Source of the DNA: Brachionus plicatilis
Taxonomy: Eukaryota; Rotifera; Eurotatoria; Ploima; Brachionidae
Direction of reading: 5' to 3'
Assembly (NCBI GenBank): GCA_010279815.1
Contig: QEOQ01000389.1
Location: 112,651-176,650 of the forward strand
DNA: 64,000 nt
In this document: in pieces, positions 12,701-24,000 of the stretch
Position numbering within the stretch: position 1 is the stretch's first letter
How the letters are laid out: each line of letters opens with the position of its first letter
Position numbers and translations under genes: made by a program
The notes under the pieces: generated by a model
What the model was told of the DNA's origin: nothing
Database searches by the model: none
The model's input: only the letters and a program-made list of their open reading frames with translations

Positions 12701-13688
12701 GTTTTATTGAATGATAAAACACATGTAAGCATAACTTATTAAATTTTTTTATTTAATAGTATTTTAGTATACTTTCCGAAAAAAATCACAAGACAAAGCT
12801 AAAAAATTAATTTTTAAAATATTTAAAAATTATTTTTTTTATAAATGAGAAAAATAACATGAAAAATTTTTCTTAAATGATTTCAAATTTTCCATTTTTA
12901 ATTTAGAAATTTGAAATCACTTTTAATGCCAGATAAACAATGGATAATTTTTGAAAAAATCTAAAAAATTATATTAAATTATAAAAAATAAAAAAATTGA
13001 TAATTTTTAGATTTTTGCAAAAATTAAAAAAACAAAAACAATAAAAATTGTTACATTATATGTTATATCACCTTTGTCTTTAGTAAATTAAAGGTCGAAA
13101 AAACAATATTTTGACTAAACACTGTTATTTAATTTTTGCATTTGGCTAATTTTTTTTGACAGAAAAATTGTTTTTTCTGTACAAAATTTTCTAAGCTTTA
13201 TTTAGGTTATTCTCCTGGAGGATTTGATTCGGATAAATGAATATTTTTTAAAAGGAAAGCTTAAAAATTAAGAGAATATTAAGAATTAATTCCCTTAACC
13301 TTTAGTTTTTTCAATAATTTAAATGAAAAAAAACAGAATATTTAAAAAATTATTTTAATAAATCACAACTTCGAAGACTTGCTTATAAATTTTTAATAAA
13401 TTAAATTTCAAAAAATAAAACAAATAATGACCAAATATGCGATTCAAGGAATACAATAATTAATAATTTAAATTAATAAAGATTTAAAAAAAAAATAAAA
13501 TATTTACCTGTAGGATCAAATTTGAATTTTGGATTCACATGATTAAAATAATCAACACTTTCATAATTATTGGAACCAGAAAATTTGCTTGAATTATCAA
13601 TGGTTTGATGCTGAGAGACAAAGTTGGCACAATTTGTATTCATTCTATTTGAAACATCAGAAGTATTATTTTTTGAAAAACTTTTCAT
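6718..13688 (-). CDS. M1 aminopeptidase-like type II membrane protein, catalytic motifs lost
   Basis: Eighteen exons: 13688-13508, 12491-11742, 11686-11311, 11254-11075, 11022-10840, 10783-10111, 10057-9914, 9853-9677, 9626-9469, 8440-8301, 8262-8129, 8070-7864, 7811-7732, 7677-7570, 7519-7343, 7289-7149, 7093-7012, 6915-6718. Total 4089 nt, 1362 aa, all phases consistent. A cytoplasmic tail of about 200 residues ends in a Cys-rich stretch, then one hydrophobic segment (GFLGVVGMLIGLMTGGALMG), then an ectodomain. The M1 N-domain starts at LIPLSYEVVLQP. The catalytic region in exon 6 has KIDLIVVPL and LSKQLAKHWF where active enzymes have GAMEN and HELAHQW, so zinc ligands and catalytic Glu are replaced. 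The ERAP1_C domain is intact (FFRINYDTQNWIML, LPWKFAIDQ, KSVYCTAIRHTGINEW). The complete splice structure argues against a decaying pseudogene. Likely a non-catalytic binding or receptor protein (inference). Aminopeptidase N relatives share the type II topology. Confidence 0.87.
8761..9134. repeat. Inverted-repeat element in an intron of the M1-like gene
   Basis: Lies in intron 9468-8441. The left arm (8761-8798, with GTCACTTCCGATAAGTTAAA) pairs with the right arm (9097-9134, with TTTATCGGAAGTAACTTGG). The core at about 8880-9045 is clearly less AT-rich than its surroundings. No coding potential seen. Probably a MITE; the target duplication was not resolved. Confidence 0.55.
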
Positions 13689-15499
13689 TTTTGAATTATT
13701 AGTGATAAAAATTCTATTTTAACACAATGAAATATGATTTTTTTTAATAATTAGAGGACACGAAATTTTTCGATTAGCTTTTTGTATTAAAAAACCCTTT
13801 GAATCTTTTTAAATCTATTTTAAATTAAGTAGTAATTAAATTTTTAGAACGAACCAAAAAATTCTAAATTATTTCCAATCATGCTTGAATGATATTAAAG
13901 ATATTTGTAATTATCATTTGTTTGTGCTATGTTTAATGTTTGAGAATCCTTTCGTTGACAATTAGCAACAAACCACAAAACAAAATAAAGATATAAAGTT
14001 CTCTTTCATTATAATTAAATTGGTAATTAAAATCAATACTTAGGACCAGAACAGAAAAAACAAGATTTTCAATCCTAGTTATCGTATAAAGAAATTATGA
14101 CAGCAAAAAAAGAAGGCCAAGCTAAATAGGTACAATAGATCCTAAGGCTTTTTATACATTTCGTTTAAAAATTATCTGAAGCGAACAAATTTTTATAAAA
14201 TATCGCAAATCCTTGATAAATGAAGCTCTTCTTAATGATTAATTCATCAAACCTGTTCGCTAAAAAACATAATCACCTTGAGGCAATTGAAACAATGAAT
14301 ATAAGCTCTAAATTGCAATTTTTAGTGTCGGTTTGAGGTGATATTCTTTTTTTTTAAATCAAGATGAGCTATAATAACTATAAGCTATCTTTTAAATAGA
14401 TTGAACGATAAAATTAAAGACTTGGGAAGCAATATGCTTCTGGTTCTATTTAAACAGTGCTAAATCTAAATTTTATATGAGTCGCATGTGATAGATAATA
14501 TAAAAAATTCAAGATTTTTACTATACTACATTTTTTGAGTCAAAATTTTATATTTTTATTACTAATAAAATTATATTTAAAAGTTAATTCCTTAAATAAA
14601 GTAAAATTGATTAGGTAATTGAGTAAAATATGTGAGAATGGATTTATTCGGAATTTCTATACTAAAAAGTCTAATTTTAATTTAAATTTAAATAATAGTT
14701 AAAATTAATATGAAAAAAAAAAGCTTTTATTTATTATTTTTTCAAACAAAAGTTTAAAGAACAGAATCAAATTCCACTTTGAATTTTTTAAATAATTCCT
14801 TTTTAAATAAAAACTTAACTTTTAAATAAATAACTCCGAAGAAAATTTTCAAAAGTCAAATCGAATAGAATTTTTGATTGTCCATTTTTTTTTGTTTTTA
14901 TTTTATTTTCGATTTAGAAAGCTTTTGAATTTGTTAAGGTCGCTATCTTCGATTTTGTATCTTTAAAAATATTAGATTTAAGGTTTTTCAGAATAAAAAT
15001 ATTTTTTTAATATTTTAAATTAAAGGAGATGAACTTTATCATCCTTTTCGATAGCATGGCTTAAGTTTATATTTAAAGTTTAGATTTATTGAAAATATCT
15101 TTTAGAAGGTTTAATGAAATTCAATGCAAAAAAACAAATCAAAATGATAAAATATCGAATTTATTTTTTTCTTTGAGTTCAAAATTAGTTCCGTGTTTTT
15201 TTTATTTTTTAATTATAATTAAAATTTTAAATTTTTTTATACAAATTTTATATTTATTTAAAAAAATTCTCTTTCAAAGGCAAAATGTAATTTATTATAC
15301 ATTTTTATATTTTTACATTTTTACTTTTTGAGAGAAGAAAAAAAAATCTCAAAATCAAAAAATCTAAAAAATTTTCATATAAGTAAAGTAATAATAAATT
15401 CGCAATTACTTAAAAAGGAGTTTTAGAAAAATTTAAATGTAAAAACCAAGGATAATTTTTTGAAAATCCCTTTTATTTTTTTATTTTATTTATTTATTT

Positions 15500-16359
15500 C
15501 AGAGTTGGGAAACTGATACTGAATAACTGATCAGTATCAGTTAATTTCAGTTATCAGTTAAACTGAAACTGACCGATAACTGATTTTGAATTAACTGAGA
15601 CTGACTGAAAACTGTTTTACTATTTATTTGAATTTTTGAAAATTTTTTTTTCAGTTTTAATTTAGTTTTGCACTTATATATTTTTTAAACTAAAACCATG
15701 TTTATTGTATAAAACTTCTTTTCTTAAAGACAAGTATATTGATTCTAGAGAAAAATTGTCTCAGGAAAGAATGCTGATTGAACCAGATATACAAGAACAT
15801 CAAAGTAAAAAACGAAAATTAGAAATAGAATTAATGTCCTTTTTAAGCTACAATGAGCCGAATGTCCATGAGGAAAACTTTGAAAATTTTGAATTAAAAA
15901 GGTTTGAAAATGAACTTGATCTCTATTTAAGTGAAATAAATGAAAAAACAGAATGCAATATCCTAAGTTATTGGAAAAATCGGTCTAGAGATTTTAAAGT
16001 TTTATCTTTGTTAGTGAGAGATATTTATTCGATTCAAGTCAGCTCGGCACCTATCGAAAAATATTTTTCTGGGTCTACATTTTTGATGAGACCACATAGA
16101 AGTAGATTCACTTATAAAAATTTATCAAATATAATGTTTCTAAAATGTAATAAAAAATATATGTAAATATCCGTTTTAAATGTTAATTAGACTTTAATTT
16201 TTATAAACTGTTTAATAAATAAACTAATTGTATCATTTTTCTAATTAACTGATTTTTAACTGATAACTGATACCCATTAACTGAGACTGATACTGAACTG
16301 ATGCTCGAAAAACTGATACTGACTGAAAACTGATTTTTTTATAACTGATCCCAACTCTG
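15500..16359 (+). mobile_element. Internally deleted hAT DNA transposon, 860 bp
   Basis: Ends are CAGAGTTGGGA at 15500-15510 and its complement TCCCAACTCTG at 16349-16359. They are flanked by a perfect 8-bp target-site duplication ATTTATTT (15492-15499 and 16360-16367), as expected for the hAT superfamily. Both subterminal regions are packed with ACTGA/AACTGAT motifs in both orientations. Only the C-terminal transposase part remains, so the element is non-autonomous. The perfect duplication suggests it is not very old. Confidence 0.92.
15705..16166 (+). pseudogene. hAT transposase remnant (C-terminal dimerisation domain)
   Basis: Open frame of about 150 codons inside the hAT element. It lacks a good ATG and the N-terminal two thirds of a transposase, including the BED zinc finger and most of the RNase H-like core. 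The C-terminal half matches the hATC dimerisation domain: ILSYWKNRSRDFKVLSLLVR, then SSAPIEKYFS and RPHRSRFTYKNLSNIMFLKC, corresponding to the family pattern W...P.L..LA...L....SSA..ER.FS......R..L. Not expected to be active alone. Confidence 0.85.
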
Positions 16360-16360
16360 A

Positions 16361-16440
16361 TTTATTTCAATGAACGCCTTTAAGGCGATGTAAAAAAAAA
16401 TAAAAAATAAAAATAAGTATAAAGATAAAAAAGACATAAA
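16361..16440 (-). mobile_element. LINE-like 3' tail: CATCGCC/GGCG hairpin plus AAAT tail
   Basis: On the minus strand the stretch reads CATCGCCTTAAAGGCG followed by TTCATTGAAATAAAT, i.e. a 6-bp stem hairpin and an AAAT tail. The hAT element inserted exactly into this tail; the tail resumes at about 15475-15499. Same family as 35143, 40650 and 60336. Confidence 0.6.
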
Positions 16441-18034
16441 AAGTAATTAATTGCGAATTTATTATTACTTTACTTATATGAAAATTTTTTAGATTTTTTG
16501 ATTTTGAGATTTTTTTTTCTTCTCTCACAAATGTAGAAATGTAAAAATTTAAAAATGTACTAAATTACATTTTGCCCTTTCAAATGTTTTTATTTTCTAA
16601 TTAGTTCCTTTTTATAGATCTTTGTCCTGTTAAATCGAATTTAGACTATTTTTTTCTCAAAACATTTATTTTTTTCTCTAGTTCGATATTGCGGACTTAT
16701 AACCCGAAACACTGTGGAGGCAATAAATAGCATTTCGCCTATTTTAAAGGATTCCTAACTTACACCGCATGCTCTAAAGGCATGTTTTAAGCCTTGAATC
16801 CGCTAAAAAATTAAGCTTATTATTAAGTTTATTTGTTTATTTATTAAAATTTAATGCAGCATAAAAACTTGATAATTTTGGGATGAAAATATTTTTTTTT
16901 AGAATTTTTCATTTGATCCAGCGCTTTAAATTAGAAAAATTATTATGTTATTTTCAATTTTTTTGAAATAATTATTTCAAGTGTTGTTATTCGATTAGAT
17001 TTGGATGTTGTTTTTCATATTTATTTAATTTAAATTATAATTAATAAAGACTAAAATTAGGCTTCTTATTATAAAGATACCAAACAAACCCATTTCGAAG
17101 AATTTACTTAATTAGCTAATCGATTTTAGTTTATTTGCAGAATTAACTTTTTAATATAATTAGAATTTTCATAATCATTTTGAAATGCTTAAGTATTATT
17201 AAATAAATCCTCAAAAATTTTGCATTTTTTTTCAAGGGTTTCTAATCTAAAAACATCGAATTTGATTGAAAGCATTTGAACTTATTAAAGCATGTAAAAA
17301 TTTTATTTACAAAAATAAATATTAAATTTTTGATAATTAATGCATAGAAATCAAAACCAGTGTCGGATGTTGCTGATAAAAAAATTTCAAATTAAAAATG
17401 ATTGATTATTTATGAAATTTCTATAAAACATATATTTTCTGCTTTAATTAAATTTTATTTATATTTGACATGTATTGCTTAAAATTATTTTTTTATCAAT
17501 TTAAAATCTCTCATTTTCTTACAAAAAGAGAAATTAAAGATAAACTTCAAGTTTTATTCGTGAAGTGTTATTTTTTAATTTTTTTATTAGTAGTATAAAT
17601 CATTTTTAAATTTCATCTCATATTTTTTCTAAATGAAAATAATTAATTTTCAAAATTGATAAGTTTAAATTTTATAAGATCCGATCACAAAAATCAATGT
17701 TAAACCGTGTGAAAAATTTTAAACAAAACTTTCTCAATTAAATTTTTAATTTTATTTTAAAAAATTGATGATCTATCATTTTTAATTCTTTAGTTATAAT
17801 GTCTGGAAAAAATTTTGTTCTTTAATTTTCTTTCTTGATTAGTTGTTATATTTGAGAAATTTAAAGGTGGAAAAAAAAACAAAAAAAATACTTAAAATCA
17901 AAAAACTAAAATTATTTTCATATTGTTAAATTTAATAAAAAATTTTAAAGAACACTTATAGAACATAAAAAGCTTGTGACAGATTGTTCCCAAAAAAATT
18001 AGCAATCAGAATTTTTTTCCCTAATTAATTAAAT

Positions 18035-21000
18035 TTAAATTTTTGTTAGCTCAACATTTAATTTTTCGCATTCGTTATCCAGAGGAACAACTGTCACTTT
18101 CTCTGCTATCATTTCAAATTCTTCACTCGAGTTATTCTTTGTGCCTGAAATAGTTCTGTTGTTTTTTGGCTTTTCATTTACTTCTATATGATTTGGCTTT
18201 CCGTTTGGAATGTGGTTAGAATCGTGATCTGAAGACTTCGTAATCGGGGGCCAATAGGGCGCATCTTTTCGAATTTCGATCTCTATTTTTTGATACGGAG
18301 TCTTATTTGAGCCTTTTTTCGGATAACACTTGTATTCAGATTCGTCCTCAAGTTTATGTAATTCATCTTTGATATCATAATCAATTAAAAAATCTGAATC
18401 GATAATGTAGCTCTAAAACAAAATTCTTATAAAATTTTTCATGTTATCAAAATCACTAATTACTTCGAAAATGAACGATATAAAAAAGTGAGCGATGGCA
18501 ATGCCGACTAATATCAACCTAAATTTGACATCTGGTATCACAAGCAGCTTTTTTGAAAAAAAAATTAAACTTTTAATTTTAAAATGACAAATTCAGTTCT
18601 TACTGTAAAAAAAGCATATAATGGTTTGATATACGCTAAGGCTAGAATTAATGAAAATATCAACAAAATTACCAAAACTGCCATGAACAGATCTTGGTAA
18701 AAATGAATTTTAGATTTTTTGTTTAGTGAAATTATTTCAAATTTACAATTGGAAAAAATGCTTCGTCTGTAAGGTGCTCCTTTGGAAAAAATGACCGCTT
18801 CTGATAAGTATTGAAACATAGAAACAGTAAAAACAGCAGTGTTCTCATAAGATGCAAAATTTTTGTCTCTTTTATTGTCACTATCTTCATATGCCTCGAA
18901 CCATGGTTGCCATTTAACATAAAAAAAAACAAAAACCTGAATTCCTAGGATCAAAAACATGTGTCCAAAAAGAGACAAAATCGGCCTCCAAGCTATCAGT
19001 TTGTTAGGCGGCGGTTTTTTGTAGAGCTCGGGAAAAGCTTCTGTTCTAGAAACTTTAAAAAAAATTCCTACTTGGTTTTCTAATTATTTTTAAGTAAACT
19101 TACAGAAAAAAGCCACAATTGTAACCAAAAATAAATCAATATATAAAAATTCAAAATCTGTTATTCCGGCATTGATTGTGTACAAGATAATGACTGATAC
19201 GAACTGAGTCAAACTGTACATACAAATAAATTTGATTACTCCAAAGGAAGTTACCAAAGCAGCTCGACCTTCTCTTATAGTGGTTGGTACGCATTCTATA
19301 TTAGGATTTTTCGAAGTAAATGGACTTGCTACCGAGGCCTCGGCATTCGACAACGATATGCCTGAGTTTGCTGCTTTTAGCTTTTAAATTAGTTATTTTA
19401 ATTCAAAATTTTCATTAAAATATTAAGCAAAATTACAGCTCCACAATCATTGGCACCGTCGCCGCACATACCGACAAAATATCTTTAAAAAAAAAGAAAA
19501 AAATCAATCAAATTTAATTTGTCATGATCGAACGATAACACTAATAAAAAGGTCTTCTTTTCTCCAAGGAATTTTTCCAAGAAATTCATCAGACATTTAA
19601 TTAGATATTTAATAGATATGTGATGTATGATAAAAGCAATGGCTTGATTGTAAGCCGATAAATGAAAAATTTTTATTCAAAAATAAAAGCTGAAGGAAGA
19701 AATTATAGAAATAATTTTCCGTAACTTAAGTTCTCTCTGAAACAAAAATTATTTTATTTTTATTTTCTTTGATATTTTTATTGAAATTTTTGTATTAAGT
19801 TATAAATCTTGAGACTTGAAGCTCCAAATTTCCTTAAAATAATTCAGTTTTAATAAACAGATTTAGTGATGAAATTATTTTCAGATTTTATCGAAGGATT
19901 TTCAAAATCAAACTTAGATTTCACTGAAGAGCGAGGTCTAAATTTAGAACTAAAAAAAATTTCATTAATCGACCACAACATCAGCACATTGAAAAACAAA
20001 AGTTACCGCTATGACATAAACGGTCCAAAGCCGAACTTCAACAATTCAAAATGGGTAGAGGAAATTTTAACCGTGGACAAATTTAACTTAGTCATTTATT
20101 TGTTTTTATTTTCAGGTAATGTTTTAAAAAAATTAAAATAAAGATTTAATTGGAATTTAATGAGTCGGAATTAAAAAATAATTTCAATCTTGACTAAATT
20201 TAACTTAAATTCAAATTTTGTAAGCATCATCGATAAGATTAAAATTGAAGCAATTGTGCTAATTTTTATTTTTCTTTCAAAATAATTTTTTAAAACTCTG
20301 ATAATTTTTTTTTCTTAAATTAATTGAATATTTACAGTACTCGGTTGAATCAGGCCTGGCACTTAACAATCTATTCGAGAAAAAACGCATAGTATCATTA
20401 ATCTAATTAACGTAATTATCCGAATTTAGTGACATGTCAGTAAAAAATGAACACTGATTTTAAAAAGAGCAATGTTCAATTTATATGACATGTCTTAAAA
20501 AAGTAATAAGTTAACTTTTGTTGAAAGATACATCCAGTTTCTAATGATATTCAGATTTAAAAAATAATTAAATTCCCATTTTTAAAAGAATTTCATAAAA
20601 TCTGAATCTATTTTTAATAATTTTAAATTTTTTCACATTTAATTACATGTCATTAATAATGAATTTTTAATTTTTAAAAAAAAAGTACTCAATTTTGAAT
20701 AACATTTCACTAAAAAAGAGTACTCTATTTTAAAGACATGTCAATAAATTCGGATAATAACGTTACTAGCGCTGGTGCTTACAAAAAAAAAAGAATTAAA
20801 AAAACTTAAAGCAGAATTTTTTTTTTATTTTAAAATTTTTATGAGTGTCTTTAGTTAAATACATGAATTCAAAATTTTAAAAATGTTAAATTGTAAAATA
20901 GATTGTAATTAACTGAATTAGATGCAGTACCCCAATTCAAAAATAAATAATCAAGCATTGCGCCAACAGTATTGATTTTTAACACTAGAAGAACACATTT

Positions 21001-24000
21001 CTATTTTAGGTCGAACTTTTGATTATTTTGCAAAGAAAAAAAATAATTAATTTTCTTTTCAACTCAATATTTTTAAGATTTAATTTGATTGCGGAAAAAA
21101 TTTTGGAATAAATTATATTTTTTTTATGCTCGCTTTTTAAATCTTTTAGCGCCATTTTTGTAGTAAGCTTATAACTAAAATCCTGACATGTAAGGTCCTT
21201 TAGAAAGAATATTATGGTTTTATTCATTATTTATAGATGGCATTATTCTGTGTTGATTATACAATTCCTTTAAAAATGGAACTTTGAAAATGTGAAAACT
21301 TTATACATTTATTGAAAAAAAACCCAATTTTAGATCCAAAATTGGTTAAAATAAATTAGATACTTTTTATTTTTTATTAAATTTAACATTTAAATGCAAA
21401 AAAAAAATACTGCAACTAAATTTTTGAGAACGCATATTTCAATTTTTTATTTCTGAACTAAGTTTTCACATTTTATAATTTTCACGGAAGCATATGTCAG
21501 CAAAAAAAAAGTTTTATGTCAGGACTGACTATTTGAAATGAATGCATAAAAAGTGGCGTGAAAAGATGAAAAATCCTGTTATCTATAACTAATAAATTTT
21601 TTTGTCTAACAATATTTATTTAGTTATCATCTTCACAGCATTCGGAAATGCTCTTGTTTGTGCGGCCGTATTCCGGGAAAGAAAGCTCCAGACGAGCACA
21701 AATTTGTTTCTAATATCTCTTGCTGTGGCCGATTTTATGGTAGCATTATTCGTGATGCCATCTAGTCTGCTGTCCGAAATTCTTGGCTATTATCCGTTTG
21801 GCAAAATATTCTGCACCATTTGGGTCAGCTTGGATGTTCTTTGCTGCACATCTTCAATTTACCACATGAGCACAATGGCTCTGGACAGATATCTGACAAT
21901 CAAGTTTCCGCTAAAATACGGTCGTAACAAGTCAAAAAGAATTACTTTGGTCAAAATTACAATTGTCTGGCTTATTTCAATTGTCATTTGTTCGCCAATT
22001 TTTTTCCTAGGGCTGATCGATTCAAGCAATGTGTTCGACTCAAACCAGATATGTCAATTATTTAATAAAAAATTCAGGATTTACGGAAGTGTATTTGCTT
22101 TTTATGTTCCATTTTTTGTCATGCTAATAGCTTATGTATCCACTATACGGATACTTAAAAATGTGTTAGACAGAAAATTGGTTGACAAAAAGCTTAAGAT
22201 GGAGGAAAATCTTCGCCTATTTCAAAAAAAAACTTTTTCAAGTGTCCTCGAAGGTCTACTAATTCAAACAAAATTACAATTAGACATTGATTCAAATGAC
22301 AGCGTTTTAGCCAGGCCACAAAGCATATCAGAAAAGGCGCTTATCAAGCGAGGAAACCAGTCGGCTAATCAGCCAAACTCTAGTAGACAGTCTCGATATT
22401 CTTTTGTTAACTACCAGTCTATAAAAAAAATAGCTCAAAATGAGAAAAAAGCATTAAAGGTATTGATCATTATATTCATTGTTTTTGTGAGTCTTTGGTG
22501 TCCATTTTTTGTGCTAAATTTTACTAGCGGATTCTGTGACCAATGTATCCATGATTTGTTTTCCAAATACGAGTCACTGGTCTACACGCTCATTCTTTGG
22601 CTAGGATACATGTCCAGCATGGCCAACCCGATTGTGTATACCATGTTTAACAAATCTTTTCGGACAGCGTTTATCAATATTCTAAAGTGCAAAAAGGTAT
22701 CAATTGAACAGCCGCATCGGATGAACTTTAAGCAGCCTGGAGAGATGATTAACGAAATAAAAAATTTTCACAATTTGGGACAAAAAAACTTCTACAGTGA
22801 TGAAGATAAAAGTAGCAATCAAAAGATAAAAAAGTATTCTTATGTCAAAAAATTGAGTGTTAATGTATAATTAAATATATGATTAAATAAAGCTAAAAAT
22901 TGTTTTCTTACCCTAGGTCTTGTAAGAGCTCTATTAACTGTTGCTTTTGATCTGGACTCATTCTACCAAATACAGTTCCACGCACGGCCAACTATTAAGT
23001 TTTTTTTTGAAAAAATTTTTGAATAAAAAATAAAAATTTACTTTCTTAAAAAGTTCTTTGTGTTCTTTACGAATGACATCAAAAGATTTTCCACCGACTG
23101 CAAAATGGAAATGAGAGTTCTTGTCTTTTTCAAATAGTTTCTTTGACTGTAAAAAAATATTTTAATTAGCATTTAGAATATTTGAATTTTGTAAATCTGA
23201 TATTTTTAAATATACAGGCTATCAAAAATTTTTAAGAAGCTTTTTTAAAAGAGAGTCTTTGATTCACTGTGTTCCTATCTCAAGCTACTTGATAATTTTA
23301 CGTAATATTACGTAAAATTAAAATTTTTTCTGAAATGTTTCCACTGACGACATGATTTGACTTGGTATTTTTTTATAATTCATAATTTTATCTCATTGGA
23401 ATTAAAAAATTTTAAAAAAAATGTCCAAAAAAAGCTTATTTGTACTAAATGTTTTTTTTGAAAAAGAATGTCTAATTTTTTGAAAATAATAGAACCGATG
23501 TTACGCTAACAAACTGCAGATACTATTCAATAAAAAAACAAATAAAAAATTAAATTTTTTATCTTTTTAAACATTCTTTATTTTAACCTGAATTTAATTC
23601 AGTTTAATTATGCTAATAAAAGATTTTAGCAGAATATTTTCTTTCATTAGGCTTTGTTATATAATTATTTTTTCATATTTCATCATGATAAATATGGTAA
23701 TCACAATTTAAATCTATACTAATGAATTTTAGGTTAAATTTCCTCATATTGACCAGATGTTGACTCAATAGAGACGATCTAATCGAATTAAAAAAAACCG
23801 GCTTGATTTTTGATTCTTTTTAAAATTTAATTTAAAACATAAAAAATTAAAAAAGTGTGCCCGTAACTTTTTTCAAAGATAAAAAAATCGAAAAAATTCA
23901 AGATTTTGTAAAAATCAGCTTTTTTTGGAATTTGTAAAGCATTCTTTTAATTAATATCTATCATAAAAATTTAATGGTAAAAATGATCATCATTTTTGCC

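Larger units (their letters stand above)
15275..16577. repeat. Long inverted repeat surrounding a hAT element
   Basis: Left arm 15275-15411 and right arm 16441-16577 are near-identical reverse complements over about 130 bases (for example TTTTCATATAAGTAAAGTAA in the left arm and its complement in the right). Removing the hAT element and its target duplication leaves a palindromic element of roughly 430 bases, foldback or MITE type. The loop also holds a LINE-like hairpin and AAAT tail. Confidence 0.75.
13689..18034. other. Intergenic region with nested mobile elements
   Basis: No host gene seen between the M1-like start and the P5B ATPase stop. The central part (15275-16577) is a nested transposon described separately. 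About 120 bases at 16680-16800 are richer in GC and carry a CATGC...GCATG hairpin; no reading frame or known RNA was recognised there. The remainder is AT-rich without visible structure. Confidence 0.6.

Noticed and set aside
15089..15331. Plus-strand frame of 80 codons
   Set aside because: Phe/Leu/Ile-rich translation of a T-rich tract; overlaps an arm of the inverted repeat.
21006..21227. Minus-strand frame next to the solo TTAACACTAGAAG end, considered as a piggyBac transposase remnant
   Set aside because: Lys/Ile-rich with no recognisable DDE or Cys-rich motif.
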